From: Lanius collurio
Taxonomy: Eukaryota; Chordata; Aves; Passeriformes; Laniidae
Direction: 5' to 3'
Assembly: GCA_020086605.1 (NCBI GenBank)
Contig: JACBWW010000004.1
Span: 15,598,932-15,662,931 of the forward strand
DNA length: 64,000 nucleotides
In this document: one piece after another, positions 48,042 to 60,157 of the stretch
How the letters are laid out: every line of letters begins with the position of its first letter
Position numbering within the stretch: the stretch's first letter is position 1
Notes under the pieces: generated by a model
What the model was told of the DNA's origin: nothing
The model's database searches: none
Seen by the model: only the letters and a program-made list of their open reading frames with translations
Position numbers and translations under genes: made by a program

Positions 48042-51000
48042 GTATTATATCCCAACTTTTCTTGATTAATCCTGTGCTAAAGCTAGAAGAGGATCTTTTA
48101 TTTGCTTGGCCTGACTTCCTCATCCTAAAAGGCACTTTGATTTGCATGGAAGGAATGGCATTGGAAAGATTACACAGAAAGGGGCTTACGTGAAGGAAAG
48201 CTGATTGAGAAAGCTTATTTTTAAAAGTCTGGCCCTTTTAGTTTAGTTTGAGTTTTGTATTATACATTAAATTAGTTCTTTACCCTTTATACTTCTGTGC
48301 TCTTATATGAAATAAAAACTTAAAAAGAAGCATTTTTAATAAACCATAAATTCTCAGACACATTTTCACCAAGAATGTGGAGCTTTAAAGCTGAGGATAG
48401 ATCCAAGGAAGAATTACATGTTCTGTCAAGAGCTGAGGAAATGTTAGCAAACCTGACCTCATTCCTGCTTCCCTCCTGGGTGTTAAAGCAAAGGACAGCA
48501 AGGGGCGGAGTGCACAGAGCAGTTTCCCTCAGTTGGATTGTTGCAGCTTTAGAAGGGAGGTCTTGATGGGTGGGTCCTCAACAATCCCCAGGGGAGCAAC
48601 ATATATTAGTAGAAGTAGATAGACCCAGTTTTTATAAAAAAGCAATGATAGACACTAATGGTAAAATGAGATAAATCACCCTCATCTGGAAGCACTAAAG
48701 GTCATTTGTGATTTAGTACTCAGAAAAGCTTTGGAAAGGCAATCCTATCCTCTTCATTAATCATTAAAAGTCCTGTATTGAATAGCTTCTCTGTCTGTAA
48801 AAATTGGAAGATGTAGAAATTTTTCTGTTTTTCTTCCTTGATGTTATTTAATTTTGTGGTTTTATGTGTAATGCCCAAAGTTATAGCTTGTTCTTCTATT
48901 AAATCTTTCTCCAAACTCTCTTATTCTGGTGCTGTTGTAGAATGACATTCTTGCCCTCTCCCACCTTTCACTGTATAAATGGCAAAGAGAAAAGAAGAGC
49001 AAAAGTGAGAAAAGGAATAGGAAGCATTTTGTGTCCCAGCTTTGCACAGCACTGAAGCTCAGATCTTGTCTTGTGTCTAGCAGCAAGTCTTGTCTTGCTG
49101 CTAATGAAAAGCCTTCTGCCACAGGAGACATATTCACTGCCTCAGTGGGCCAGTGACCTTCCTCCAAATTCATACAGTTGTTGAAGGACCCTCTTCCAGA
49201 CTGCCCCTAACTGGGTAAAGTGTATTTTATTCTATGGGCAATGTAGGTAACATACATATTTACACATTGATATGTTTTGTGGACCTCTGGGAAAATGTAA
49301 AATTTGTCATTGTCCCACTAACATGAATTTCTGCTTAACACTGGAAACAACACAAAAATATCAGTTTATTCTAGTGAAACATAAAGAAAATAAATTAGCT
49401 ACCACATGAGGAAAATGAAGAGAAGATAGGAATTTCATAATTACCTGAACTTAAGCAGAGCTTTAGGTCTTTGTTAGATTCATTTGGTAGAGAAAAACAG
49501 CTAATTTTTACAACTTGTGAGAGTAGGGGTCAATTTCTTTCCAAAACTTAACTTTTGTCTAGAGCTGTATATTTCCTTGGATAACCCTTTTGTCAGTGGT
49601 GATAAATATACTTCCAAAGATTTCCAGAGACTTTTAACTTTGATGAGCAGTTCAATCAACATACTCAGTTATGACATGACTTTTAATGGATGAGAGCTTT
49701 TTTTTCATATACAATTGGGATGTGTCTCTTCCTATAAACAGGTTAGGGAGAATAAGCATTTCTGAGTTGTCACGACAATTTCATCTAAATCTGTAAGCTG
49801 TTATAGCCTACAATTTGAGAACAATTTAATTATGTGAACATTGCAATGGTAATAAGGAAGACCGCTTATTGCTAGCTCACAGCAGAGATTATACATGATA
49901 GGTAATGAGACAAAGCTGGCAGACAGTAGCAAACTTGGTCCTGGCAATTCCCCAGTCTGAACCTGCTGGTTTTGGAGAAGCATAGGCATGGAACTGTTTT
50001 CATGGCCCTATGGATGTTTGTAGATGGAAGCCATTTTGGGAGGTGCCAAATGGTGCCATGAAGTCCATGGATATAGAATATGCTTTGTGCCTCTCTGGGG
50101 CAAGACCCAAAGGACATAAGTCCTTAAACCAGGATTTTCAATGGGGAATGTTTCACCTGGCCTTTATATCAGTTTATCAGTATATACAGTCTCAAAGAAG
50201 TGACTCATTTCTAAACAAAGAATGAGAAGAAGCACCCACAAAGGGCAATGGAATTGTACAGGAATTCATCAGTGCCACACTGGGGCCATCATGTGCTTTT
50301 TGGCTTATTTATCTTGTTGCTTATGCAAGATCTTCCACTATTATGTGGCACTAATGGCTCAATATTCCTACTCTCTTCCAAGGGGGCAGGATTAGTTTTT
50401 TACCACACCCCTCACCCCTCCCTCCACAAACAATATGAGAATAAGGGTATTGCTGGGAGGATGAAGGCATGCTACTCCCAGACAACATGTTGCCCTCTGA
50501 TTTGATCCATTATGCACATCTCTGCCATCCAGGATAATAAAGAGATCAACTTTACCCAGTGTAAAAAGTGATTGATGCAGCACATGCGCTGCAAAGCTCA
50601 ATGGTGAGCCTTTTATTTGCACTCCTCTGCCCAGCTGCTGGCTCTGTAACCCAGGGTAGACAGTCAGGACACAGCCATTTAAATGTGTATTTCATAGCTG
50701 TATTTTCAGTGGTTGTGTCTCAAAGTGGCCCTTTTGGCTCTGGTGTTATCAAATATCTTTTGAGCTTTGCACTCCTGGAGTGTGACACTGCCAACCCCTT
50801 CATAAAGTAACAGCTGTGCTCCCATGTCTGCTGGCCTCTTGTTCAATTTCTGTATCAGTAGATGGCTCTGCTTCAGTAGTGTGTGTGAGAATTGGGTCTG
50901 ACTGCCTTTATTTCATTCTGTCATTGCCTGTTGCACCTTGGAAGGTATACAGGGCATGAGACTATTTGGCTAGCATGCCACTGCACCACTAGTTTCCATT

Positions 51001-52689
51001 TTTGTTCTGTTTGATGTTAGCTCTTCATCAGTTGTTTTGGAAAAACTACATGCAATGAAAGAAGACTTTATATTTGCAATGTCGTATTCTTATTTGGAAT
51101 CTACCTGAGGTCTGTGCCTGTCACAGCTGACTTGCTAAATGAGAGAGAATTCACGTTTTTCATATTTTTACAGGACCCATTTTCTTTTTATTTTTCTGAT
51201 GCTTTGATGATTTGCAGATTAGGCATGTTGTAAGTCAGCAGTGAAATTCACTGTGCCCTGGGGACCACCATCTAAGGGTAATTTTAGGCCCTGGCACCCT
51301 CACTTAGCAGACACAGGTGGATACAGCTGCTGTGCACACAAATGGTAAGCCTCTTGAGAAACAGCACACAAAGCCAACCAAGAAGGCAACACATTATTTC
51401 TGCAAATGCCTGAACTCAACAGAACAGTGGTTGTGAAAGTGTGCAGTGTGCCGATTGAATCTGCCTGAATGTGTGTAATTGCACCCATTGTTCATTCAGT
51501 CAAAATGATGAAAACTGGTCCATTTTCTTCCTTCTTCCCTCCCTTTCTCTCCTTTTGTAATATGTGACTTTTTCTGTACCTTCCTCTTTGTGTCCTCTTT
51601 GTAAATAATCTTTGCCAAATGAAAATGCCACCTGGCATTAATGGTTATACTCTGAAATAACAGTGCAGGCTGTAATAGCATTCCATGAGAAGTAAGCCAT
51701 TATTTTCTGAAAATGTGTGTTCTGTACAAGACGAGGTAATATGTCAAAGTTCTTTGCCTCCTTGAATGTGGAACTCTGCTTTTGTGTTATCTCCATATGC
51801 TGAAGCAACAGCATGTTGCCACTGCTTATCAAATTTTCAATATATCTTGAATAATTTGATTTTTTTTACATTTAAAAAATGCTTCTTCTTCCTGTTTATG
51901 TCAAACAAAAGTGTCCAGAACTGTAAAATGACTGTACATATGTTGCTGTTGATGGGGAGGAGTTTGTCTTCCACACTGCTTCTAGATTTTAAGTTCCTCT
52001 CAATGCTCTCTTACTGAGTTACATTATCTCAGTTTTAGAGATTAATCACTAAGGCCTCTTTAGATAGCTTTCTGGTCAGACAGAGCCTCCAACAGAAACC
52101 ACCAGCTGTATTATTTAAATCTTCTTGTCTCAGAAAGCTCATCTTCATAACTGTATCAAAGAATTTATTAGCCTGAGCTGTGCCACATTTTGCAAAATAT
52201 ACCAGACAATGGAAATACTATCCAAACTGAGCTTTTTAAGGTATGGTATGAACTATGTCTCTGGGAACCTTTTCTCACTAAGCCAGTTTGTCAGCCATTC
52301 TTCCTAATTTTTGTGCTGTTCACAATGTTATTTGCTGAGATGGGAGTTTGTAAACATTTACCAAACTTCTAGATGGGACCACAGTTCCTTTCTTCTCTAT
52401 TTCATATCTACCAGGGCTGATGCAAGACCCAAGTGAAGCAGGTAACTGGACTGGGGAACTAGTGTAGACCCATTGCCTCCTTTTTCTATGTCAGAGCTCT
52501 GTAAAGCAAGATTTCTTGCTGCTGGTGCCACTAGGGAATGGCTGTCATCTGTGGCATAGCAGGTATGAATGCCTGTGAGGAATTCAGTCTCTCCAGGGAG
52601 CCCCAATTACCCTTCCCAATAATTTCATGACTTGGCATGAGCAGAAAGTGTGCTCTTTCAACAGTGAAGGTAAGCCTCAGGTTCTCCTG

Positions 52690-52760
52690 CTGCCAAGCAG
52701 TGATTGCCCAGGCCCATCCCTTCACCACGAGGCCACAGAGCTCAGTGTCAGTCATGCTGC
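52690..52760 (-). repeat. Possible tRNA-derived SINE head (MIR-like)
   Basis: On the minus strand, CTCTGTGGCCTCGTGGTGAAGG followed by GATGGGCCTGGGCAATCA resembles the tRNA-like head of MIR-type SINEs (…GTGGTGTAGTGGTTAGAGC…GGGCT…). The match is weak and short, and no clear B box (GGTTCGAATCC) is present. Confidence 0.25.
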
Positions 52761-54079
52761 CTGACACCGTGACATGAGCACCACGACATTCTGCATTCCA
52801 CTCACTTTTTGACTGAAGGCAAGACCCATCCTCCATACCTCAGTTTCTCTGGGAAACACACTTTCCTTTGAGAAAGAAGTGAAGGCTGGTTAATATTTGA
52901 TTAATGCTTTCAGAAAAAGGGCTGATTAAAATCTCCACTCACGCCTTCCTTCCTGTGACAGTACCATGAAATGTAATCAGTAAAAACCAGTCACCTAGAA
53001 CTAAATTAAAAAAAACAATAAGAGGTAAAATGTAACTATTGTGGATGCTAGAGGCTAAAAACTTTAAGAAGAGGTGAAAGTGAGCTGGTTTGGATAACTA
53101 TTTTGTTGATGATGCCAGTAGCAAAATTATTCAATACATGCAAATGGTAAATGTAAACTCTAAATCTAAATTTTATCTAGGGTTATCCCTAGGAATAACA
53201 AGTCAGGCAAAAGGTCCATAAATGTCTACATCCAGCAGTCCTAAGAAGATGACAGTATGAGAAGAATGATGTAAGAAGGACACTCTCACTCTCAGAACCA
53301 CGTCTGCTTCTGGTGGTGCACATGTGGACAGTGTTACTCAGGGTTGGGTTGGATGCCCTGTATTTTTAACTTCAAGATAAATCTTGCCTCTGAATCATGA
53401 TTTATTTTTCATTCTGGTAAAAACCATCTAAACACATGAAATTAAGATGAAATTGTCATAATATAATATTACACAAAAGGAATCTCAATTCTTTTGAACC
53501 TCTCTTACTGTGTATCCACATGATCATATGTCAATGCAAACACTTTGTCCCTGAAATGAATTTTGTGTCAATAGCATGTGTTTGGGAACTCAGATACTTG
53601 CTCTTACAATGAGGTGGGTGACAAGAAAATACTTATGATTGGATGGAAAGAATGTAAAAACCATTTGTCAGCTACTCAGTAAGGTAAGTGCTGGATATAC
53701 TTAACAATTTGCTTTGATGGTGGTGTGCATTTTCTAATTTATTGCATGCCTGCTTCCTTCATAAAGTAAATTATGTATCATTAATCTTGCTTGGAAGCTG
53801 GTACCTTCAAGATAATTTAGTGATTATTTTCTTAGATAATCTACCAGTTAGGAAAGTATGATGTGATCAATATAGAGAACTAATCTAGCTATCAATGATT
53901 TATGTGTGTATATGTACAATATATGCCACACCACACTTGACCTCTTCTCTCAAAGGCATTCACATTTGTTTTGGGGAGTGAAATATTTTATTTCGCATAT
54001 TTTGGCACTCAATGTTGATAGCAGCTAAGATTTATAATGGCAAAGGGAGTACCTTGATTGATTCCTACACTCATCTACC

Positions 54080-54260
54080 TAAACATTTCTAAAATGTGGG
54101 AAATTAGCACTGATTTTTCAATAACTTCCATGAAGTCAAAGCCATGAATCAGTGTGCACTGCAAGATCTGGGCCATGATCAGTGTTGGGAGGACAGATTG
54201 ATTCCTGACTCACGAAAGCAATTAAGCATATGCTTAACTTTGAGCACATTTTATGCCTAT
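54080..54260. repeat. Ancient amniote repeat relic with a 16-bp palindrome
   Basis: Phrases such as AACTTCCATGAAGTCAAAGCC, GATCTGGGCCATGATCAG and AAGCAATTAAGCATATGCTTAAC resemble an old interspersed repeat common in turtles and birds (…GACTTCAATGGGA…, …TTAAGCATGTGCTTAAGTGC…). The perfect palindrome TTAAGCATATGCTTAA lies at 54222-54237. I do not know the family name. Confidence 0.4.
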
Positions 54261-55752
54261 GGTAATCAGCTACCATAAACCCCATGTGCTTTTATAGCAG
54301 AGCACTGGAGCCCTCAGAGGACAGCCCAGAGCCCATCGTGCTCACCTGGAAATCGCAGGAGTTTGCTACAAGAAAGACTGAAGTGTGTGTAAGGAGCGAG
54401 CTGGTGCCTGTTGGCCTGCTGGATAACTGTGTCCACACGTGCTCCTGCAGCCCATGGAGGCACTGGAGCTTTGCCTGAGCCTGTTAGGTGGGATGCTCCA
54501 GTGTGACTGCCTAGAGAACTTGTTCTCCAACAGAGCCTGGAGACCACTGCTGCAAACTCTACAGGGCCAAATATTATGGTCTTAGGATGCAGCAAAGAGG
54601 AAACACTGTTTTCCTGGAGGGAGAGGCTATTGAATCAGATTCTGTTCAGCAGACCCTCAATCAGCTTCAGGGGCTAGCAATATTCTTTCCTTCCAGCTTG
54701 GCTGCATTTCTAACCTGATATTCCTGTTACAGTAATAAAAAAGGGAGATAGGATCTATTTGCTTTTGGTGGAAAAAATTTAGCTTAATGAGAAAGTAAAG
54801 TGGTTTGGAGATAGCATGGTTCTGCCTGTGTCTTCTCCCCAGCTGCAAGGTTTTGAAAAAAAACTGGGTAAATAAGCATTTCTTTGATGAAGTCCATTTT
54901 CACTGCCTTCTGTGAATTTGCTAGTTCAAATTGGAGCTGGAAATATAATTGCTACTACTTTCCAGTGGCAGATATTTTCATCATGTTTCTAAAGCAAAGG
55001 CACGTTTTGGTTGGAAGTCTCTTCTCAGGAGATGTTCTGGCTGATGAGACAGATAAATCAATGGTGTAATGCTACTGAAATTAAAAGGCAAATACCTGTT
55101 CTCTGTTACCTTCATTTATACCATGTACATGACAGTGGAGGATGCTCTGCTTTCCTGTTCCATGGAAGTGTATAGTCCAAGAGGTAAGAGAAATAACTGA
55201 TCTTTGGGTAGTCCAACTGAAGTTGATTTTTGAACTTTTTAGGTTTACTTATCACTGAAGCGAATGTGTTCCAGAAAAAGCTGCCTCACTTTGTGACCTC
55301 CTAATGACTAACTATTGTGCTCTATTTCATTTTTTATTTCACACCTCTCACCTTTGTATTTGGATGCCAGTGAGATGAACACCTTGAAAAGTGATTGAAT
55401 TCAAAGGACTCCCAAGTTTTTCCCTAACTTTAGTTCTATAGAAGCCTATTTTTTGCTCCAGTTATCTGGCCTCTAGAAGATTGCTTTCTGACAGTAACCT
55501 GGGAACACTGCAGTCTGTTATCCTACAGGATCAAAGGACATGTTTTTTTGCAATGAAGCCTTTTCCAATCTTATATCAACCATAGTAATAGAGAATCTGC
55601 ACACAGAGAGCTGAACCTATTTGGGCTCTAGGATGTAAAGGGTTATTTCATTATTTTTTCAGCTTAGAAAATGTAGCTTGAAAGATGACTTGGGTCATTT
55701 CACAAGACATAATGGGATAAAAATATATAAATCACTTTGAGATATATAGACA

Positions 55753-55892
55753 ACATAGAATTGCAGAATAATTCAAGTTGCAAAGGACATTTAAGATCAA
55801 ATCCAACAATTTACCCAGCACTGCCAAGTCCACCACTACATAATGTCCCTGAACACTACATCTACCCATCTTTTAAATACCTCTGGGGATAG
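55753..55892 (-). mobile_element. CR1 LINE 3' end, minus strand (first half, split by LTR)
   Basis: Starting with ATAGAATTGCAGAATAATTC, which complements the CR1 3' terminus, this piece continues AAGGACATTTAAGATCAAATCC, CTGCCAAGTCCACCACTA and CCTCTGGGGATAG, all in CR1 3'-end order on the minus strand. The element is interrupted at 55893 and resumes at 56357 with TGACTCAACCACTTCC, exactly where the consensus would continue. Confidence 0.9.
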
Positions 55893-56356
55893 TGATGACT
55901 TTTCTGGGTCTTAAAATCAAGAATCAAACATGGTTAGAAGGGAAAAAGGGATTTGACCTCTGTATTTATTTTAAGGATCCTTATGTCCACCACGTCCAGG
56001 TGGAAATCACCAAAATGCACAGAGCAAAGCACACCCCAATAGATTTGGTATAACATTATAGGTCTTACTAATTAGTATATCTATCAAAAATTCCCCAATG
56101 AGAGGCTCGAGTGAGCTCCCCTCCCCAAGGAACCTTCCCCTGGATGGTTCTATTCTAGTTTACAGAATGTGTTCTGGAGAGGACCTTGGGGTCTGGGGCA
56201 CACTAACCCTTACCTACGAAGCTTCTAAAATGTTTAGTCTCCTAGCTTGACCAATAAGTCTAAGAATGTAGGCTAAAAAACACTAAGAATACAAAAGCTG
56301 TAAAAAGGTATATAAAAGGGGTATAAAAGAAAAGACAAAACATCATCATGGCATCA
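55893..56356. mobile_element. Likely solo LTR (endogenous retrovirus) inserted in CR1
   Basis: A 464-bp non-CR1 insert begins TGATGAC and ends GGCATCA, giving TGATG/CATCA terminal inverted repeats of the TG...CA LTR type. It is flanked by a 4-bp duplication ATAG (55889-55892 and 56357-56360). Removing it restores an uninterrupted CR1. The insert contains TATATAAAAGG near 56310-56320 and no coding sequence, so it is best read as a solo LTR of an avian endogenous retrovirus. There is no internal gag, pol or env. Orientation is undecided: the TATA motif favours the + strand but sits unusually near the 3' end, and an AATAAA lies on the minus strand near 55965. The family is not recognised. Confidence 0.7.
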
Positions 56357-56780
56357 ATAGTGACTCAACCACTTCCATGGGCAGCCTGTTCCAGTTCTTG
56401 AAAACCCTTTCCATGAAGAAATTTTTCCTGTTAATCCATCTAAGCCTCCACTGGCACAACTTGAGGTAATTTCCTCTTGTCCTACTGCTTGTTGCTTGGA
56501 AAAAGAGATCGTCACCCACCTTACTACAAGCTCCTTTCAGATAGTTGTGGGGAGAGATAAGGTCCCCCGAGTCTCCTTTTCTCCAGGCTAAACAACTCCA
56601 GCTCCTTCAGCCACTCCTTGTAAGACTTGTGTGCCAGACCTTCATCAGTTTTGTTGCCAGCAGGCAGATTTCCAGCCTCTCTGTCTCCAGCCTGTAGCAC
56701 TGCATGGGGTTGCTTTAAGTGCAGGACCTGGCACCTGGCCTTGTTGAACCTCATGGAGCTGGCCTTGGGTATGTAACAGA
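56357..56780 (-). mobile_element. CR1 LINE, minus strand (second half), with internal deletion
   Basis: This is the continuation of the CR1 element after the LTR. GTGACTCAACCACTTCC, TGGGCAGCCTGTTCCAGTTC, GAAGAAATTTTTCCTG, CAACTTGAGGTAATTTCCTC and TTCTCCAGGCTAAACAACTCC follow the CR1 minus-strand consensus. The minus-strand peptide is ELELFSLEKRRLGG, from the reverse-transcriptase C-terminal region. At about 56660 the sequence jumps from TCAGTTTTGTTGCC to the upstream CR1 block ending CTGTAGCACTGCATGGGGTTG and AAGTGCAGGACCTGGCACC, so roughly 200 bp of consensus are missing. Dead element. Confidence 0.9.
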
Positions 56781-57867
56781 TGTTATCTGTTATGAAAGGG
56801 ACATTGTATGGCCACCTGCTGCCTACTGTAAAGAGCATGGGTCAAGGCCTTTCATTCAGAAAATGGCAGATTTGCCTGGATGCATACAAGATCAGGTGGT
56901 CTTTGCTTTTATCCCAAACCAACCAGATCCTCCTAGCTTCTGTTCATTTGCTCTACGTGCTTAAATTTTCCTTAATGCAGTTTTCTAGGAAACAATATCT
57001 CCTGTTAGACATGCCTAGAAATGCATTGAATGAAGTGCCAATGGTGCTGAGATCTGAAGTACAGCTGTTACTTCACCTATCTGCTCCTTAATGGCTAAGG
57101 CAAGACATTTTTGGAATACAGCGAGCACATGGATTCCTGCACCAATACAAAACGTTTTACCCTCCATCCTTTTATTCAGTGACTTAGTCCTAAGAACTGT
57201 CACTTCAGAGATGGGAGACTGAGATTAATTTTCTCCCTGCCTGAGAATGTTTGAAGCTGCATCTCCCACACTAATGGTCTGAATATCAATCAATTAAATA
57301 TCATGGGGTGAATAAGCCTTTTTTCCCTTAAAACTGTACCAGTTCATATAGAAAAAATAAGCAACTGTGAAAATCTGGATGGAGAAAAGACAAGGACATT
57401 GCTGCTTCAGAATTACAAAGCTACAGAGGAAGTGAAAAAAAAAAATATTTGGCTTCAGTTAACCTTATGTGTATATTCACTGAAATTATACAGACACTGG
57501 AACTCTGGTCTGCCCTTTGCCAGATGGGTGGTGCAACCATCTGTGTTTCTGTGGATTTTGTAAGACAAAAAAGGTCCTAAAATGTTGATGTTGTACAATG
57601 CTTGATTCTGGTTGCAAGGGCCAACTACCTTTGAGAATCTAGTACTGACTTTTTGCAATAGCTAGGGTGTTTTATAGTTAGTAATTATGGAAATTATCTA
57701 TTATAATTTGCATTTTTATATACTTCATTCTCTTAGCTGAGTAATTATAGCCTAGGATTTAGTTATCACAAACACATATCCTTCTTGCCTCTAATTTTAG
57801 TCTGTTCTACTACACCTGTCTCTCATCTGCTCTGTTCATCTCAGTCACAATATGATTTTAATGTATT
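56781..57867. other. Non-coding spacer between two CR1 fragments
   Basis: About 1.1 kb of AT-rich sequence with no gene. Short frames on both strands (up to 103 codons near 56780-57091) begin within or next to the CR1 and have no recognisable domains. Nothing else is seen. Confidence 0.7.
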
Positions 57868-58170
57868 TCATGGAATCATAGAATGGATTGGGTGGGAAGG
57901 GACCTTAAAGATCACTTAGTTCCAACCCCCTTCCACTAGACCAGGCTGCTCAGAGCTCCATCCAGCCTGGCCTTGAACACCTCCAGGATTCACAGCTTCT
58001 CTAGGCAACCTGTGCCAGTGACACATCACACTCACAGTAAAGGTTTTTTAACAACCATCTGATCTTAAGCCACTCTCCTTTAGTTTGAAGTAATTCCCTC
58101 TTGTCTTGTTACTACATGCTCTTGAAAAAAGGCCCTTCCCATCCTTTTTGTAGGCTCCCTTCAGGTACTG
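57868..58170 (-). mobile_element. CR1 LINE 3' fragment, minus strand
   Basis: It begins CATGGAATCATAGAATGG and continues GGGACCTTAAAGATCACTTAG, CCACTAGACCAGGCTGCTCAG, CCAGCCTGGCCTTGAACACC and CCCTTCAGGTACTGAAAGG, a textbook complement of the last 300 bp of CR1. It is better preserved than the 55.7-kb copy, so probably younger. It carries only the 3' UTR and the ORF2 tail, so no function is expected. Confidence 0.95.
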
Positions 58171-60157
58171 AAAGGTATTTGCCTTCCATACCTTTCTGTT
58201 ACTACGATTTCTGAACTCCATGTCAATGACTATTTTGTTCTCCGAGCTGTTTCAGTTTGTATACCATTCTCTAAATCTTCTTGGAAGATTTTTTTCTTTT
58301 TGATGCTGTTTCCACCTTACTTAATATGCTCTTAAAATAGAAATAAAACCTTATTGTAGGCCTACTAAATTTAAGCAACATCTCCTACCTCTTGAGATAA
58401 TTATTTTTATAAACCTTTTTTAGAATATAAAGGGAAATATAAATATTTTTAGAATAGAAAATAAAAAATTCACTCTAAAGGAGAAGCTGCTAACAATGCA
58501 GAACAGAAATTTTGAACTTCTTCACTTGCAACTCAGCCAAATCTGTGTTGAAAACAGAGTGCTGAAAAATCTTCTGATGACAGGCTATGCCATTAAACTT
58601 CCTGATTACTTCATTTTCTTATCAATGTGGGAGTCCTACAAAGACAGGATTTTGTTTTTCTCCTGTTTGATTTTTCTTGTGCTTGGCTTAACAGTGCTGA
58701 CTGATACACAACTTATGAAATTTTTGTTTTAAGAAGAGGCATTCCCCCCTCAAAATAGCTGAGTATTTTGAACTCTCCAAAATATATTTAATTTTGCTAT
58801 GTTGTCAGTTCTTGCTGAATGCCAGTAGAATAATCTGCCTCTGGCACTGTTACAGTAGTGAAAGTTATGTTCTTGAGATCTGAAGGTAAAAAAACTGGTT
58901 GCAACTGTTGAGCAACATCTGCAGCTCTTGGAGAGTAGAACAAAGAAGACTGCAACAAAAGTAATATTTTTTATTTCCTTTTATATTTCTTTCTGAAACC
59001 AGAATATGCATAGAAAGCTTTTTGGTTTTTGTAGGTGGTGCCCACTGCAGCTGCCAAAGTATAAAATTATGGAGCTAAACCTCTTTGCTGAAATGATGTC
59101 CAAGACTAACTCATCTGTCACATGGCATCCCTACATCTGGAAATGAAAAAACTGTTCATGGGAGAGTCCCTCACGGGTAGGATCACTGCAAGTGATTGGC
59201 AAATGAAGAAAATTCCAACATACTAAAGTTAGGAAATCTATCACACACTATCTTTGTGTACAAGTTATTGCTGGGAGGCATATATCTCATTCAAACCTGC
59301 TGGGATATATACTGTTAAATCTGGAAAGGAATAGGAGTATGATTACGAAAATGAAGCTAGATACCTGGGAACAAGCAAGCAGCAATTTTTCTGGGATATG
59401 ACATTTTAAGTGCAGAGCTCTCAATGCTAGCCAGGTGAAAGGTTGTAGTAGCTGTTTAAAATCAACTGGGTTTAATCAGTCAAGCAGCACATTTTGGGGA
59501 AGTGCGATTTTGTTTTCAAACCAGGTTGGACAGCAGGTTCCTCTGTAATGTATTCCACAGCGTTGCCAGCTTCCATCCATTAGCTGTGGATGATTCACCC
59601 TGAATTACCACAGTGAGCCCAAGGTTCAGGTTTCAGCCTTATGTATTTATTGTGAATAATATTGTGAGTAAGATTTCAGAGTTTGGCAAAATTTAGAGCC
59701 GGGTGTAAAGACACTGGTAATCTGAGTTACTGTATGAGTCTAAACTATAGTATGTCTGCATAGGAGACAAGGAGTGGAAAGAATTAAAAAGTTCTTGAGG
59801 TGATGCTGTATCACTGGCATCTTCCTCCACCCCTCTTTCTTTGTGAGTGGTTGATGAACAGTAATGGTGTGGGCATCACAGTGCTGATACAGATGCAAGA
59901 ACCTGTCTCTTCAACAATGCTGCTGGGAGCAGTATGCTGCTACTTGCACAGGGGAATTCCTACTCTACATTAGATTCCCATAAAATACCAACACCTTCAC
60001 AGTCTCAATTTTTGATATCAAGATGCTCAGTGACCTGAGCCTGATAACCAAAGAGTCACCTAAAACTTCATGATGAGAGTACTCAAAGACTTCTTTTCTC
60101 CGTTAGAGATAAGTTATACACAGCAAGAGTGAAACTTGCATGTGGTGGAAGTAGAAC
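58171..60157. other. Non-coding intergenic sequence
   Basis: AT-rich unique sequence. One 78-codon frame at 58496-58732 has a hydrophobic end but no known domain and no promoter or splice context. Nothing else is recognised. Confidence 0.7.

Larger units (their letters stand above)
25146..55752. other. Long non-coding intergenic interval
   Basis: About 30.6 kb with no gene that I can support. Open frames are short (under about 110 codons), lie in both orientations and lack recognisable domains or splice structure. The stretch is AT-rich unique sequence with homopolymers (T15 at 25271-25285, T16A11 at 36460-36486, T22 at 48020-48041), a small (AAC)n at about 32459-32475, a possible MIR-like head at about 52690-52760, and an ancient repeat with a 16-bp palindrome at about 54080-54260. 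The segment at about 42980-43270 is less repetitive and dense in TAAT/CAAT-type motifs. A single weak candidate transcript patch lies at about 31330-31610 (a 92-codon frame, unrecognised), which I do not call a gene. Confidence 0.75.

Noticed and set aside
52531..52836. 101-codon minus-strand frame
   Set aside because: No domain. Part of the DNA resembles a weak tRNA-derived SINE head, so it is more likely a repeat relic than a gene.
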